The notes: generated by a model not told the origin, from the sequence alone. Positions 40,251 through 52,526 are shown, counted from the first letter of the stretch. The stretch is 64,000 nucleotides of DNA from Ciborinia camelliae (GCA_025890175.1 JANPYM010000007.1:673387-737386), one strand, 5' to 3'. Numbers and translations: made by a program.

Positions 40251-43200
40251 AAATATTCTTATTAATTTTAAAAAAAATTATATTTATTGAATATTTATTT
40301 TTATTTATATAATTAATAAAATTATTTATTTTTTTAATATTTGTTTTAATAAAATAAATTTTTTAATTAATTTAATTAATAATAATAATAATTTAGATAA
40401 ATATTAAAATAGAAAGGAATTGGATAATAATTTAATATTTTTAAATAATTTTATTTATATTTAATTAAATAAATTAATTATTAATATTAAAAATTATTTA
40501 AATATTATAAATAATTATATATTATTTAATTATAAGGATTAATTTAATTAAATTGATATTAATAAAATATTAAAATTCAATTAAAAATATAATCAAAAAT
40601 ATTTTAAAAATTTAAAAAATAAAAAAATTATTAATAAAGAAATAAATAATATAATAATACAAATATTATAATAATATTATATTATTATTTATATAATTTA
40701 TATAATAATAATAATTAATATTAAAAATAATTTTAAAATATTTAATAAAATTATAAAATTATTTAATAAAGTTAAATAAATAAAATTAATTAAAATTAAA
40801 TATAAATCGATTTTTAATAACAAAACTTTTAAATTTGTTTAAAAATTAAAAATTTAAAAATAAAAGATTTTTTGTAATAAAATGGTTTATAAACAAAAAC
40901 GAAATAAAAAAAATAATATTAAAAAATATAAAATTTATTAAATTATATAAAATTTTAAATAATATTATAAATTAAATTTTAATCAAATTTTTGTAAAAGT
41001 TTATAAAAACATTTTTTGAAAAATAATTTTAATAATTATTATTTATTTTAAATTAGAAATATATCAAATAAATATAATTATAATATTTCTGAATATTATT
41101 ATATTAAACAATTTGTTAATTTATATTAAATTATTATTATATTGAAAATAAAATAAAGTATAATTTAAATAATTAAAAAAAAAATTTTAAAAATAAGATT
41201 TGAATATATTAATTACTTAAAGTTTTATATAATTTAAAATAAATATTAAAATAATAATAAAAAATTTTATATTTTATATTTATTTAATTTAATTTTATAT
41301 TAATAAAAACAAATAATTATATTTATCTTAATTATAATAAAAAAACAATAATAATAATATATATTAATAATTTTTTTATAATTGAAAAAATAAATATATA
41401 TAATATATTAAAAAAAAATTTAGCAAAAAAGTTTTAAATAAAAAATTTGAAAACAATTTTATATTTTTTAAAAATTCAAATTTATTATAATTTACAAAAT
41501 AGAATAATTATTTTTTATTAAAATTTTTATATTAAAAATTTTTTTACAAAATTCGATTTCAAATATTTGCAAATAAATATAATATCTATAATATTAGATT
41601 TTATTAAAAATTTGATTTTAAATAAAAAAATAGTTGATAAACAATTTATAGTATTTTATTAATTCAAAATTGGATTTTTAAAATTTTTATATATTAAAGC
41701 GAATATCATATATAATATAGGTATTCTTTATCGATTTCTTATTAATTCTTTAGAAATATATATAAAATATTGCGACCGGATCTTTTGATATTTGGTTGAT
41801 ATAATAAACTATATAATTGTTTATGTTATATTTTAATTAAATATATAATACCTATCTCTTAATTAATTATATAATTTATTTATTTAATTAAATATATTAA
41901 TTAATTGATTAAATAATTAATAAATTATATATTTATTTAATTATACAGGGTATAATTAAATGTACGATATAGTAGTACGAACTACGCGAACACGTGCCTA
42001 GTATGATCATTCGAATTGTACAGGGTTTTTTTAAAATTCGAAACGCTGTATTAGGAAAGGTCGATTTTTTGTTCGAATTTTAGTTAAAAAAAGCAATATA
42101 GTGGGGCATTTTTATTTCGATTTTAATTTTTAATTTTGTATTGTAATAATATTATTTTATATATTATATATAAATATATAATATAATTATTATTATTTTT
42201 TAATATTTAATTTATTTATAATAAAAAATATATATTAATTAATTAGATACCCTATACCATCAACATATATTTTTTGTATATACCTAAAATTCGAATTTGT
42301 AATAGGTTATATAGTCTGATATTGATATATATACATTAAATTCGAAAAATCGATTTTAATAGGTTGATTCTATCGAACTAATATTATAAATCAATTAAAT
42401 CATAATTGCACATTTTATTTTTATCGAAAATATTTTTAAAACGAATTAAAATCTATTTAATCAAATTAATTGGAATTATAATCCCTACTATTAAATGCGA
42501 TTTCGAAATATATTTTGAATTAAGCCCCAAATCTGAATTTAATTATTTAATCAGAATTTTGATTTAAATTTCGATTTTGTTTGATATTAAAAATAATATA
42601 TTAGGGGAACCCAATTTTGAAGGGATTATATGATACGCTAGAATTGCATTTAATAGGCTGATTCGTTATCAAAATTTAACAATCATTTTGATAGACTTAA
42701 TTAATTTTAATAAATCTATAAATTATATCGATCTTTATATTATATATAATATTAATATCAATCTTTTATGTATATCAGGAATCTTGTATATATATATATA
42801 ATAGGGATTTTATTTATATATATATAGTATTAGTATATTTATATATATATATATGAATTTTTGATTTATAGTTAATTAATTATTTATAGTATTTATTTAT
42901 TTTTAAGGTTTTTAATTGAATTTTTGATTTATTTTATTAAGTTTTAATTGAATTATAATTTAAATTTAATTTAATTATAAATACTAAATCTTGAAGTTTA
43001 TGTCCTTAAGATTAAATTTAATTGAATATATAAAATTAAATTTTTAAACGTTATATCTGTATGATTATATCATCTATAACGAATGGTATAATATTATATC
43101 TCATATTAAGGTGCCCTAGCTTAATTTTATATTAAAAGGTGGCTGGTTTAGTATTAAAATTGTATTATATTAGTATTATATTAGTATTAAATTAATATTA

Positions 43201-43555
43201 TATTAATATTTTATATTTATAATATTAATCTAATATTAATATTAATATTATATTATATTAGTATTTCGTTTAATGCGCATTTCAATATAATTAGTACCCT
43301 GCTTTATATTTTAATATAATTCAAAAATATTTAAAAATATAATTAAAAATATTAAAAATATTAGAAATATAATTTAAAAATATTGAAAATATTAAAAATA
43401 ATAATAAAAAATATTCGTATTTTTTGAATTTTTGAATTAATATTATACAAAAGTTTTTGAATTAATTATTTTTTTGAATTTATTAAGTAAAATATTTATA
43501 AAACTTAAATAAAAATATTATTAAAATTAAAATTTTATATTTATATTTATATTAG

Positions 43556-43588
<33 letters not shown>

Positions 43589-43689
43589 TGTATTTTATAT
43601 AAATATATTTAAAAATTCGAAAAATTTAAATTTATATATATATATATTTATAATAAATCAAAAACTTTTATAATAAAAATAAATTTAGG

Positions 43690-46160
43690 AGTTTGTTTTA
43701 CTAATAAATTTTTAGCGGGGCATTTTAATTATATAGAGTGGGTTTATAAAGCTAAGCTTTTTTTAAAGATAAATAAGTTTATATCCTATATTAATAATTC
43801 CAAACTAAATTCTAATAAAAATTATTATTTTAATAATGGAGAAATATTTAAATCTAATAATTTATTAATAAAATTTGAAGATAAAAAAAAAGAATTTAAT
43901 AAAAATTCTAAAAAAACTTTAGGAATTATTAAATTAATTATAAATATTAATTTAATAAATTGATTTAAAAATCAATCGAATTTTATAAAATTATAAAATT
44001 TAATTGAAAATCTTTTTAATGAATTATTATTAAATTTAATTAAATAATATTTTAATAAATTAATAAATTCCAATTATAATAATTTTAAAAATATTAATAA
44101 ATTTTTAAATCATATTATATTATTATATTTATTTTTAAAAAAGTTAAATTATAAAATTTATAAATTTATTATAATTTGAATAATATTTAATAGATTAAAT
44201 AATTCGTTTAATTCATTTAAATCAAAAAAAATAAAAAAATTATTAGTTTAATTAAAATTAAATTTTTTTAATATTAATTTAAATAAACTTAATTTAGATC
44301 TAATATCTAAAAAGATTAGATTAAAAAGAATTTAAAATAATTATTTAATTAATAAAATAATTAAACCCTAAAATATTATACCAAATTGTATATTTTATAA
44401 TAAAAAAAAACATTTAAAATTTAAATACTTTAAAAAATACCTTAAACTATATAAACCTAATTATTATAAAAATAAAAGGGCTAATTTTTTAAATTCTAAT
44501 AATAAAATTTATAAAAACTTAAAAATAAATTAAAATATTAAAAAAGTTTTAAAAAATTCAAATTCTAATATAAGTTTTAATTAAATTAATAAAATTAATA
44601 ATAAAAATAATAATAAATTTAATAATAAATTTAATAATAAAAATAAAAATAATAAAAATAATAAAAATAATAATAAAAATAATTAAAATAATCAAAAATC
44701 AAAGGATTTTGAATTAATTAATAAAATCTTTTCAAATATTGAAGATTTTGAATTATACATTAATTTTAATAATATATATATTATAAACCTATTAATTAAT
44801 TCATTAAAATCAAAATCTAAAAATAATATTATATTAGATTTAGGAGCTATTGAACATTATTATCATAATAGAAATTAGTTAATTAATTTTAAAATACCTG
44901 AAAATTCATTTTTATATATTATTATAATTGTAGGGAATCAAATTTTTATTAAAAGATAAAGGGATATACCTATTATTTTAAATAATAATTGAAAAATATT
45001 AATTTAAGGGGTTAAATATATATTTGATTTAAATTTTATATTAATTAATACCTAAAAAATTATTATTTTAAAGTGGATTAATATAGTAAAACCCTTTAAT
45101 ATTAAAATCGATTTTATAAATTATAAATTAAATATTTATACTATTACAATTTGGATCAAATATATTTTCTTTTTAAATTACATTATTAATTTTAAATTTA
45201 TAAATAAATATAAAAATAAAAATAAATCAATTAAAATAATTAATCAAATTAAATTTAATAAAAAATTAAATATCTTAGATTTATAGTATAGATGTTTAAA
45301 ATATATTAATAAAAATTATATATTTAAATCAATATCATTAAATAATAATAATTTAAAATTAAATTTTAATCTTTATTTATTATATTTATATGCAAAAATA
45401 TATTAAAATATAAATATAAATTTATTAATAATATTTAAAAATAAATTCGATATAATTAATATCGATATATATAGTTCATTTAAGCTTAATTTAAAAAATA
45501 AAAGGTATTTTATAACGATTTTTAATTGGTATATAAAAGCTATATAGGTATACTTTATTAAATTTAAATCTAATATATTTAATATTTTAATTAATTTCTA
45601 TAATTTAATTAATAATTAATTTAATATTAAATTAAAATAAATTAGGATTAATAATATATTAAAATTTAAATCAAATAAATAGGATTTATTTATAAAAGAT
45701 CAAGGTATTATAATGAAATATATAAGTCCATATACGTATTTTCAAAATAGAATAACTAAACAATTAAATCGAATTTTATTTGAAATATTAATTAATTATA
45801 TAATTGATTTAAAAATCCCTGTTTTTCTATAACTTTATTTAATTAAAAATATTAATTTTATTAAAAATCGTATTTATAATTGCATAATTAATACTACTCT
45901 ATATACACATATATTTAATAAAAAACCTAATTTAAATTATATTAAAATATTAGGTTTATTAATATTTATATTTAAATATAAAGAGCAAAGAAATGAAAAA
46001 TTAGAATTTAAAGCTAAAAAGGGTATATTAATAAATTTTGAATCCTTGCAAAACTTTATATTTTATATACCAAATCCAAGGATTTTATTATATATAAAAA
46101 TCGATTATATTATAATAAAAATAAAAATAATAAATATATTAAAAAATTTAATTTTAATTA
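43690..46160 (+). pseudogene. Copia-C gag, protease and integrase remains
   Basis: The gag N-terminus is suggested by a NYIEWVYKAKLFLKI-like pattern near 43730, followed by an Asn/Lys-rich tail with AAT repeats (44590-44700). Protease is seen near 44836 as ILDLGAIEHYY, where the usual DSGA has become DLGA. The GAG-pre-integrase motif is near 45290. The integrase core runs from about 45500 (a YFITIxNWYxKAxWVYF-like stretch) through SPYTYFQNR near 45730 to a KNRIYN...KKPN region at 45860-45930. Stops are frequent and mostly TAA or TAG in place of CAA, CAG or TGG. Confidence 0.7.
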
Positions 46161-46194
46161 TAATAAGATTATTAATTATAATCAATTAAAATTA

Positions 46195-46480
46195 AATTTA
46201 AATAATAATAATAATAATTTAAATCAAAATAATATTCAAAATAATGATTTAAATTATAATTATAATCAAAATAATAATAATTTAAATCAAAATAATATTC
46301 AAAATAATAATTTAAATTATAATTATAATCAAAATAATAATAATTTAAATCAAAATAATATTTAAAATAATAATTTAAATTATAATTATAATTAAAATAA
46401 TAATAATTTAAATCAAAATAATATTCAAAATAATAATCTAAATTATAATTATAATCAAAATAATAATTATAATCGAAATA
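46195..46480 (+). repeat. Four 63-bp tandem repeats encoding an Asn-rich 21-residue unit
   Basis: Copies of the TTTAAATC landmark begin at 46218, 46281, 46344 and 46407, a period of exactly 63 bp (21 codons). The unit encodes mainly Asn with Leu, Gln, Ile and Tyr. It lies between the integrase and RT domains of Copia-C. Copies differ by single transitions. Confidence 0.9.
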
Positions 46481-46779
46481 ATAATTTAAATTAAAATAAT
46501 AATTTAAATCAAAATAATTTTAATAATTCAAATTAAGGGGATTTAAATAAATCATTTTTTATAATTGAAATACTATATAATTCTAATCTACTTATTCCAA
46601 TTAGCAATCTAAGCGATTAAGAGAGGTATCATCTGAAATTAATTTATATTATCTTGTATATATAGCTTATATTAAATTATTAAATAATTAAGGTTTAAAA
46701 TTTAAAATTAATAAATACAATTAAAATAAAATCTTATTAAATTTTAGTATTAAAAATCAAAATAATAAAATTATAATTA

Positions 46780-48790
46780 AAAAATCTAATAATAATTTAA
46801 TTAATTTTAAAATGTATTTAAAAGCTATTAATTTAAAAAAAAAGGAATATTAAAATAAAATTATAAAATATAAAATTAAAATTTTTAAAAATAATAATAT
46901 ATAAGAATTAATTAATAATTTTGATATTACTAAAATAAAATCTTTTAAAATTAAATAGGTATATAAAATTAAAAATCTATTAAATAATTATATTGAATTT
47001 AAAGTTAAATTTATAGTTAAAAAATTCAAACAATTATATAGATTAAATTATTTAAATACATTTGCTAGTGTTATAAAGCAAATGGTTTGGAAATTAGTAT
47101 TCATATTAACTATTAATAAATTCTGATATATATATAAAATCGATATAATATTAGTATTTGTATAAAGGGATATCAATACAGATTTATATATAATGCTATT
47201 TGAGATTTATAATATAAATAAAAATAATACAAATATTATTTTAAAATTAAATAAAACATTATATAAATTAAAACAATCTGTTAAAATATAATATTTAACT
47301 TTAAAAAATATATTATATAATTTAAATTTTATTTTTTTAATATTCGATAAATATATATTTATAAATAAAACTTTAAATTTAATTTTAAATATATATATTA
47401 ATAATATTGCGATTATAAGTTTTAATAAAACTTTAATTAAAGATTTTATAAATAATTTAAAAAATCATTTAAATTTAAAAAATCTAGACCCTATACAAAA
47501 TTATTTGGGTATTAATATTAAAAAAAATAATGATTATATTGAATTAAATCAAGAAAATTATATTAATAAATGTTTAATTAATTTAAATTTAAATAATTCT
47601 AATTTTATTGATATCTTTATAATATCTAAAAATAATATTAAAATAAATTACGAAAAAGCAAATAAATCTGATATTAAATAAGCCCAAAAAACGATTGGAA
47701 AGTTTTTATATTTAGTTTTAGGCATTAAATAGGATATCACCTTTGCAGTGATTAAATTAGTTCGATTCGTTTCGAATTTTAGTATCAATTATATAATTAC
47801 GATTAAAAGGGTATTTAGATATTTAAAAATTATTAAATTATTAAATATTAAATATAGTAAAGATTCTAATAATTATATATAAAGATATTGCAATACTAAT
47901 TATATAAAGAATTTAAATATTGTAAAATCAATTAATAGATATATATTTATATATATTAATAATCTAATTAATTGGAAAACTAAATTATAATCAATAATAA
48001 CTCAAAATTCAGCTGAATTAAAGCTAATTATGTTAGGGTGTGGATTTACTGGGTAGATCCTGATCCCATTTGATAGGGTTTATATAGTAGAACAACTATT
48101 CCAGAACAATTTGGAATATTTTATGTTTTTGTGGTGCAGTGGTAAAGTTGTTTACTTTTGATATTGTATTTCAGATTAATTGGTCGGTATGTTTTGAGAT
48201 CAGTTTTTGGCGAGGATATATTATTTTGAATCTTTTAGATTAATTTATTAATTTAATTGGTTTAGTTGCAATTATAAATGTTTTCTATTTTTGTTGTGTG
48301 GGCTTATTTTTGTTTTGAACTAGGGGGTTCAAGTTAAGACGGGGGTGAGTGTTAGGGTGTGGATTCATTGGGTGGATCTATTGGTTCCACAGAGTGGGGC
48401 TCTGACAGGGTTCATATAGTAGAACAACTATTCCAGAATAATCTGGAATACTCTACGCTTTTGTGGTGCAGTGGTAAAGTTGTTCACTCCTGACAAATTA
48501 CAATTAATTTAGTAATAAAAAAAACAATATACCTTTAAAAAATATTAATTAAATTAAATCAATATAATCAAAATAAATTTTTTATATATTCAGATAATAA
48601 AATTACTATAAATATATTTAGGAACTTTATATTTTATAATAAAAACAAATATATATCTATATACTATTATTATATTAAGGATTTAATTAATAAAGGCCTA
48701 ATTGATTTAAATTGGATTTCCTCTTCAAATTAATTAGTAGATAGTTTAATTAAACCATTAGATAAAATAAAATTATTCAAATTAATTGAT
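46780..48790 (+). pseudogene. Copia-C reverse transcriptase and RNase H remains, split by TRIM
   Basis: RT is clear from 46990 (FKQLYRLNYLNTFASVIKQM) through LYKLKQS near 47265. The catalytic YVDD box appears as YINN near 47395, explained by G-to-A changes. QNYLGINI follows near 47500 and a GKFLYLVLGIK-DITFAV segment near 47700. RNase H begins near 47880 and is cut at 48030 after NSAELKLI. It resumes after the TRIM at 48501 and ends near 48788 after LVDSLIKPLDKIKL. Confidence 0.8.
48031..48495 (+). mobile_element. TRIM element D, 465 bp, TSD AATTA
   Basis: The LTRs are 48031-48163 (133 bp) and 48350-48495 (146 bp). They share TGTTAGGGTGTGGATT... and a TTTTGTGGTGCAGTGG... tail and differ by a 13-bp indel plus transitions. 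The internal part is only 186 bp and ends in the purine tract GACGGGGGTGAG before the right LTR. The flanks are AATTA at 48026-48030 and 48496-48500. There is no coding capacity, which defines a terminal-repeat retrotransposon in miniature. The left LTR is RIPed (TTTTGATA) while the right is intact (TCCTGACA). Confidence 0.85.
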
Positions 48791-48799
48791 TTAATTTAA

Positions 48800-48802
48800 C
48801 AA

Positions 48803-48845
<43 letters not shown>

Positions 48846-49455
48846 TATATTAATAAAATTAATTGAATTAATTTTATTAATTCAATTATTAAAAATTAGT
48901 ATTAAAAAGAATAAAATCAAAAGATTTTATTCTAAAAAATATTAATTTTAAAAATAAAATTGATATCTATATATGCTATATATATATATTTGTATTTTAT
49001 TTTATTTCATCTTTATAAATTTATTTAAAAAAATATATATATATATATAAATAAATATATATTAATGAAATTAATTGAATTAATTTTATTAATTCAATTA
49101 TTAAAAATTAGTATTAAAAAGAATAAAATCAAAAGATTTTATTCTAAAAAATATTAATTTTAAAAATAAAATTGATATCTATATATGCTATATATACATA
49201 TTCGTATTTTATTTTATTTCATTTTTATAAATTTATTTAAAAAATATATATATATATAAATGAATATATATATTAATGAAATTAATTGAATTAATTTTAT
49301 TAATTCAATTATTAAATTAGTATTAAAAAGAATAAAAATCAAAAGATTCTTATTTTAAAAAATATTAATTTTAAAAATAAAATCGATATCTATATATGCT
49401 ATATATACGTATTAGTATTTTATCTTATTTCATTTTTATAAATTCATTTAAAATA
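48800..49455 (+). repeat. Three tandem copies of a unit of about 212 bp in Copia-C 3' region
   Basis: The landmark GATATCTATATATGC occurs near 48962, 49173 and 49384 (spacing 211-212). Each unit starts with an AT dinucleotide run and contains GAATTAATTTTATTAATTC-type palindromic sequence. The array lies between the pol end and the purine tract of Copia-C. Confidence 0.85.
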
Positions 49456-49995
49456 TTTATTTAATTTTATTTTATCTTATTTTTTCAAAAGAAAGCTATT
49501 AAGGGGGCGTGTTGTATTTTAATTAAATATATAATATCTATCTCTTAATTAATTATATAATTTATTTATTTAATTAAATATATTAATTAATTGATTAAAT
49601 AATTAATAAATTATATATTTATTTAATTATACAGGGTATAATTAAATGTACTGTATGGTAGTACGAACTACGCGAACACGTACCTAGTACAATCATTCGA
49701 ATCGTACGGGGTTCTTTCAGAATTCGAAACGCCGCATTAGGAAAGGTCGATTCTTTGTTCGAATTTTAGTTGGAAAAAGCAATATAGTGGGGCATTTTCA
49801 TTTCGATTCTGATTTTTGATTTTGTACCGCAATAATACTATTTTATATATTGTATATAAATATATAATATAACTATTATTATCTCTTGATATTTAATCTA
49901 TTTATAGTGAAAAGTGCGTATTAACCAACTAGACACCCTGCACCACCGGCATATACCCCCTGTATATGCCTAAAATTCGAACTTGCAACAGTTTA

Positions 49996-50520
49996 TAATA
50001 ATAATAATAATAGATTTGTTATAAAAGAATATACAGATTTTGATTATATAGAAGATTTTTTAATAAGAAAAAATATATCAAACTATGTTTTTTTTATATA
50101 TAGAGGAATAATCTCGATACAATTAAAAAGATAATCAATTATAATCTTAAATTCAATAAAATCGAAATATTATAAATTTTGTAAGGCAACAATAAAAGTA
50201 TTGTGAATTCGACAATTTTTAGGAAAATTAACAAAAATTGAATATAAATATCCCGATTTAACAAAGATTAAAATTATTAAAAATAATTAGGGGAATCTTG
50301 TTTTTACTAAAAATCTAAAAATTTATTAGTATATAAAATATATAATAATAAAGTATTATTATATCCATAAACAAATTATATAGGGCTATGTTGATCTATA
50401 ATTCGTATTAATAGATTTACAAATGGCAAACGGATTTATAAAACTGTTTTTATTAATAAAATATATTAGATTTGTTGAAATATTGTAAATAAAAAAACTT
50501 TTGAAAAAAAGAAAAATTTA
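49996..50520 (+). pseudogene. Copia-B RNase H, downstream part
   Basis: From 50022 the plus strand reads EYTDFDYIEDFLIRKNISNYVFF and later LNSIKSKYY, IRQFLGKLTK and a DLQMANGF...LLIKYIRF end. This is the Copia RNase H pattern with D-to-N and Q-to-stop RIP changes. Removing Copia-C and one TSD joins it in frame to 41690-41823 (...IINYIIVY). It is followed 126 bp later by the Copia-B right LTR. Confidence 0.75.
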
Positions 50521-50827
50521 TTTTCTAAAAATACAAAATGTACATATTAATAATAACAAAATATATTAATAAAAAATAAAAAATATTAATTTAAAAAAAC
50601 TAACAAAAGCTTTAGAACATTTTATATATTACTAACTAAAAGATATATTAAGAGTAGTTAGGGCTGTATAAGCTATATAAACCGCAAAACGGGTTGTAGA
50701 CTTAATACAGCTTAGCGCCCTATCTTAAGCTTAAATAGTATACAAGGTTTAACCTTAATTTTACAGTAATTTCAAATATATCACACAACTTGCACCTTTA
50801 TGTGATCTACCTAATTTCAACAATAAA

Positions 50828-52198
50828 TATAAATAAATTTTAAATTTATTATAATAATATTATGAATTAATTAATTAAAAAAAATAATTTTAAACTAATT
50901 TATTCGATATTTTATAAATTTAATTATACTTTTTTATATTAAAAAAATATTTTTGATTTATTTATATAAATATATTATTTAATTAAATTTAAATTATATT
51001 AATTATATTATTATTTTAATTATTTATTAATTTATAGGTTTAATAAAATCTTTGAATATATAGGATATAATATCGATTTTTAAATTTTTAAAAAAATTAA
51101 TAAATTTTGTTATTAATATTAAATTTATAATAATATTTTAAACAAATTTAAATTTAATATTTGTAATTAAATTAAATTTAATTATTTTATATATATTAAT
51201 ATTATATATTTGGATAATAAATTTATTTTTTATATTATTAATAAAAAAATTGATTATTAAATAACAAAATTTTTTATTAATATTTTTGTAAAATATATTT
51301 AAAATATTTTAAAATATTTTTAAATTGATATATATATTAATTTTTTTAATAATATTATTTATAATATAAAAATATAATTTATTATTTAAAAATTTATTTA
51401 TAATATTATTTTTATAATTATTATAACAAAAATTATATTAATTAAAGTTTATTAATTTATTGGTTTTATAAAATATTATTATAAATTATTTTGTAGGATA
51501 TAAAAAATTATTAATAATAAAATAGATAATATATTATTACAAAATATAAAATTATAAATAATTATTAAGGTTATTAATAATATTATTGATTTAAATAAAT
51601 TAATATTTATATTTTTGGTATATAATATATTTTTGAAAATAATAATTATAAATATATTTGTTTTTAATATTATTTAATATATTAAAATAATTTATAAAGT
51701 AATAAAAAAAGTTTTATATATTTATATTAAAAAATAAATTAATAATATATTTAATTAATATAATAATTTTAATATATTATTTATTTATAATTTATTATTT
51801 AATTTTAAGATTATAATTTATAAAAAAGCAAATTTAATAGTTTGTAATAAATAAATTGAATTATATTAATTTATTAGTATTAAGGATATTATATATATAG
51901 TTGAATTATTTTAAGGATTAATTTATTTTTGTATAATTTAGATTTAATTATATTATAAAAAGTTAATTAAAATATTATTAGATCTCTAACATACATATTT
52001 TAAAACACTGAATTAATTAAGCGACAGCTGGGAATACATAAAGCTGATTATATATATTATTAATTGTTTAAATTTATAGGGCTCTACAAGCTGTACAGCA
52101 CAAGCAATAAGGGAAATCGTAAAGAGCCATAGCCAATAATAATAGCTGAGTTTATGGCGAAGGCTATTATTATTGATCAGCCCAAACGGCCGTACTCA
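50828..52198. other. RIPed DNA plus short GC island with hairpins
   Basis: No gene seen. From about 51985 composition becomes more normal. The palindrome GCTGTACAGC lies at 52090-52099, and a 13-bp perfect hairpin pairs 52134-52146 with 52163-52175. These belong to the upstream part of the right-hand family-A LTR-like unit. Confidence 0.5.
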
Positions 52199-52293
52199 AG
52201 CTCGTTATTAATACTATAACAAGTTTTATATCTATTGTTACTAATTATTCTATTATTATATATATGTGTTTATCACCCTAAGATGAACCAATA
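52199..52293 (+). repeat. 3' part of a family-A LTR
   Basis: Matches the last 95 bp of the LTRs at 31589-31811 and 9061-9256 (minus): AACAAGTTTTATA, then TATGTGTTTATCACCCT, then ATGAACCAATA. It ends one base before the right LTR of element E. Its upstream half is unrelated to the other copies. Confidence 0.7.
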
Positions 52294-52294
52294 A

Positions 52295-52489
52295 TATTAT
52301 AATATTAAAACATTGAGATTGAAATATAATATATTATTTGAAAAGCTTTTATATTTATAAAAAGCGAAGTTTTTTATATATATAAGGTAGATAGTATAGT
52401 TGTACAGCTATACGATTTAGCAAGGAAAGATACCTAATATTTTAGGCTACGTCTGAGATCTTAGGCACTCATCTAAATCTACTGTAGCA
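52295..52489. repeat. Right LTR of element E, 195 bp
   Basis: Better-preserved partner of 25224-25418, ending CTACTGTAGCA and followed by TSD GTTAC (52490-52494). Confidence 0.75.
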
Positions 52490-52494
52490 GTTAC

Positions 52495-52526
52495 CCCGGG
52501 TATACCCTACCCTGTGCCCAATCTTG
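52495..52526. mobile_element. hAT-like MITE-1, right end
   Basis: The 32-bp right terminus of the MITE whose left part is 24838-25223. It ends at GCCCAATCTTG and is followed by the 8-bp duplication GCTTTTGC (52527-52534). Confidence 0.65.

Larger units (their letters stand above)
41824..49990 (+). mobile_element. Copia-C, full-length Ty1/Copia retrotransposon with nested TRIM
   Basis: The LTRs 41824-42304 and 49510-49990 are both 481 bp. The TSD GTTTA lies at 41819-41823 and 49991-49995. A purine tract AAGGGGGCG precedes the right LTR. Order on the plus strand: leader 42305-43690, gag about 43690-44700, protease, integrase, Asn-rich linker, RT, RNase H, then a 3' repeat region. That is the Ty1/Copia order (PR-IN-RT-RH). 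It is inserted in the RNase H region of Copia-B. The left LTR is much more RIPed than the right, and the coding part has many stops. Confidence 0.9.
37114..50822 (+). mobile_element. Copia-B, Ty1/Copia retrotransposon, RIPed and interrupted
   Basis: The LTRs 37114-37290 and 50646-50822 are both 177 bp (TGTTGAGAG.../TATTAAGAG... to TTTCAATA/TTTCAACA). The whole is flanked by ATAAA at 37109-37113 and 50823-50827. Integrase-core remains are readable at about 39680-40240. The RT/RNase H border appears at 41690-41823 (a RFL...DRIF stretch). RNase H resumes at 49996-50500 directly after Copia-C. Minus the 8.17-kb Copia-C insertion the element is about 5.5 kb. Frames are broken by many RIP stops, so it is dead. 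Gag is not recognised. Confidence 0.75.
31589..52293 (+). mobile_element. Possible LTR element A hosting Copia-B
   Basis: The left LTR is 31589-31811. At the right only the last 95 bp (52199-52293) match it, while the upstream part of the right unit is unrelated. ATATT flanks both outer ends (31584-31588, 52294-52298). Subtracting Copia-B, solo LTR F and the assembly duplication leaves about 5 kb, and also gives element E a sensible internal length. The mismatch between the two LTRs and the AT-rich TSD make this tentative. Confidence 0.4.
25224..52489. mobile_element. LTR retrotransposon E, opened up by later insertions
   Basis: Two 195-bp LTRs (25224-25418 and 52295-52489) align without gaps and differ mainly by transitions. 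They are flanked by GTTAC at 25219-25223 and 52490-52494, a perfect 5-bp TSD inside MITE-1. The distance of 27 kb is explained by nested insertions: solo LTR B, element A with solo LTR F, Copia-B, Copia-C, the TRIM, and an assembly duplication. The original internal region would be 25419-31588, about 6 kb. I could not recognise its gag or pol because of RIP. Confidence 0.75.

Noticed and set aside
48118..48160. tRNA-like A-box (TGGTGCAGTGG) in the TRIM LTRs
   Set aside because: No B-box at proper distance and no cloverleaf, so neither a tRNA nor a SINE promoter is supported.
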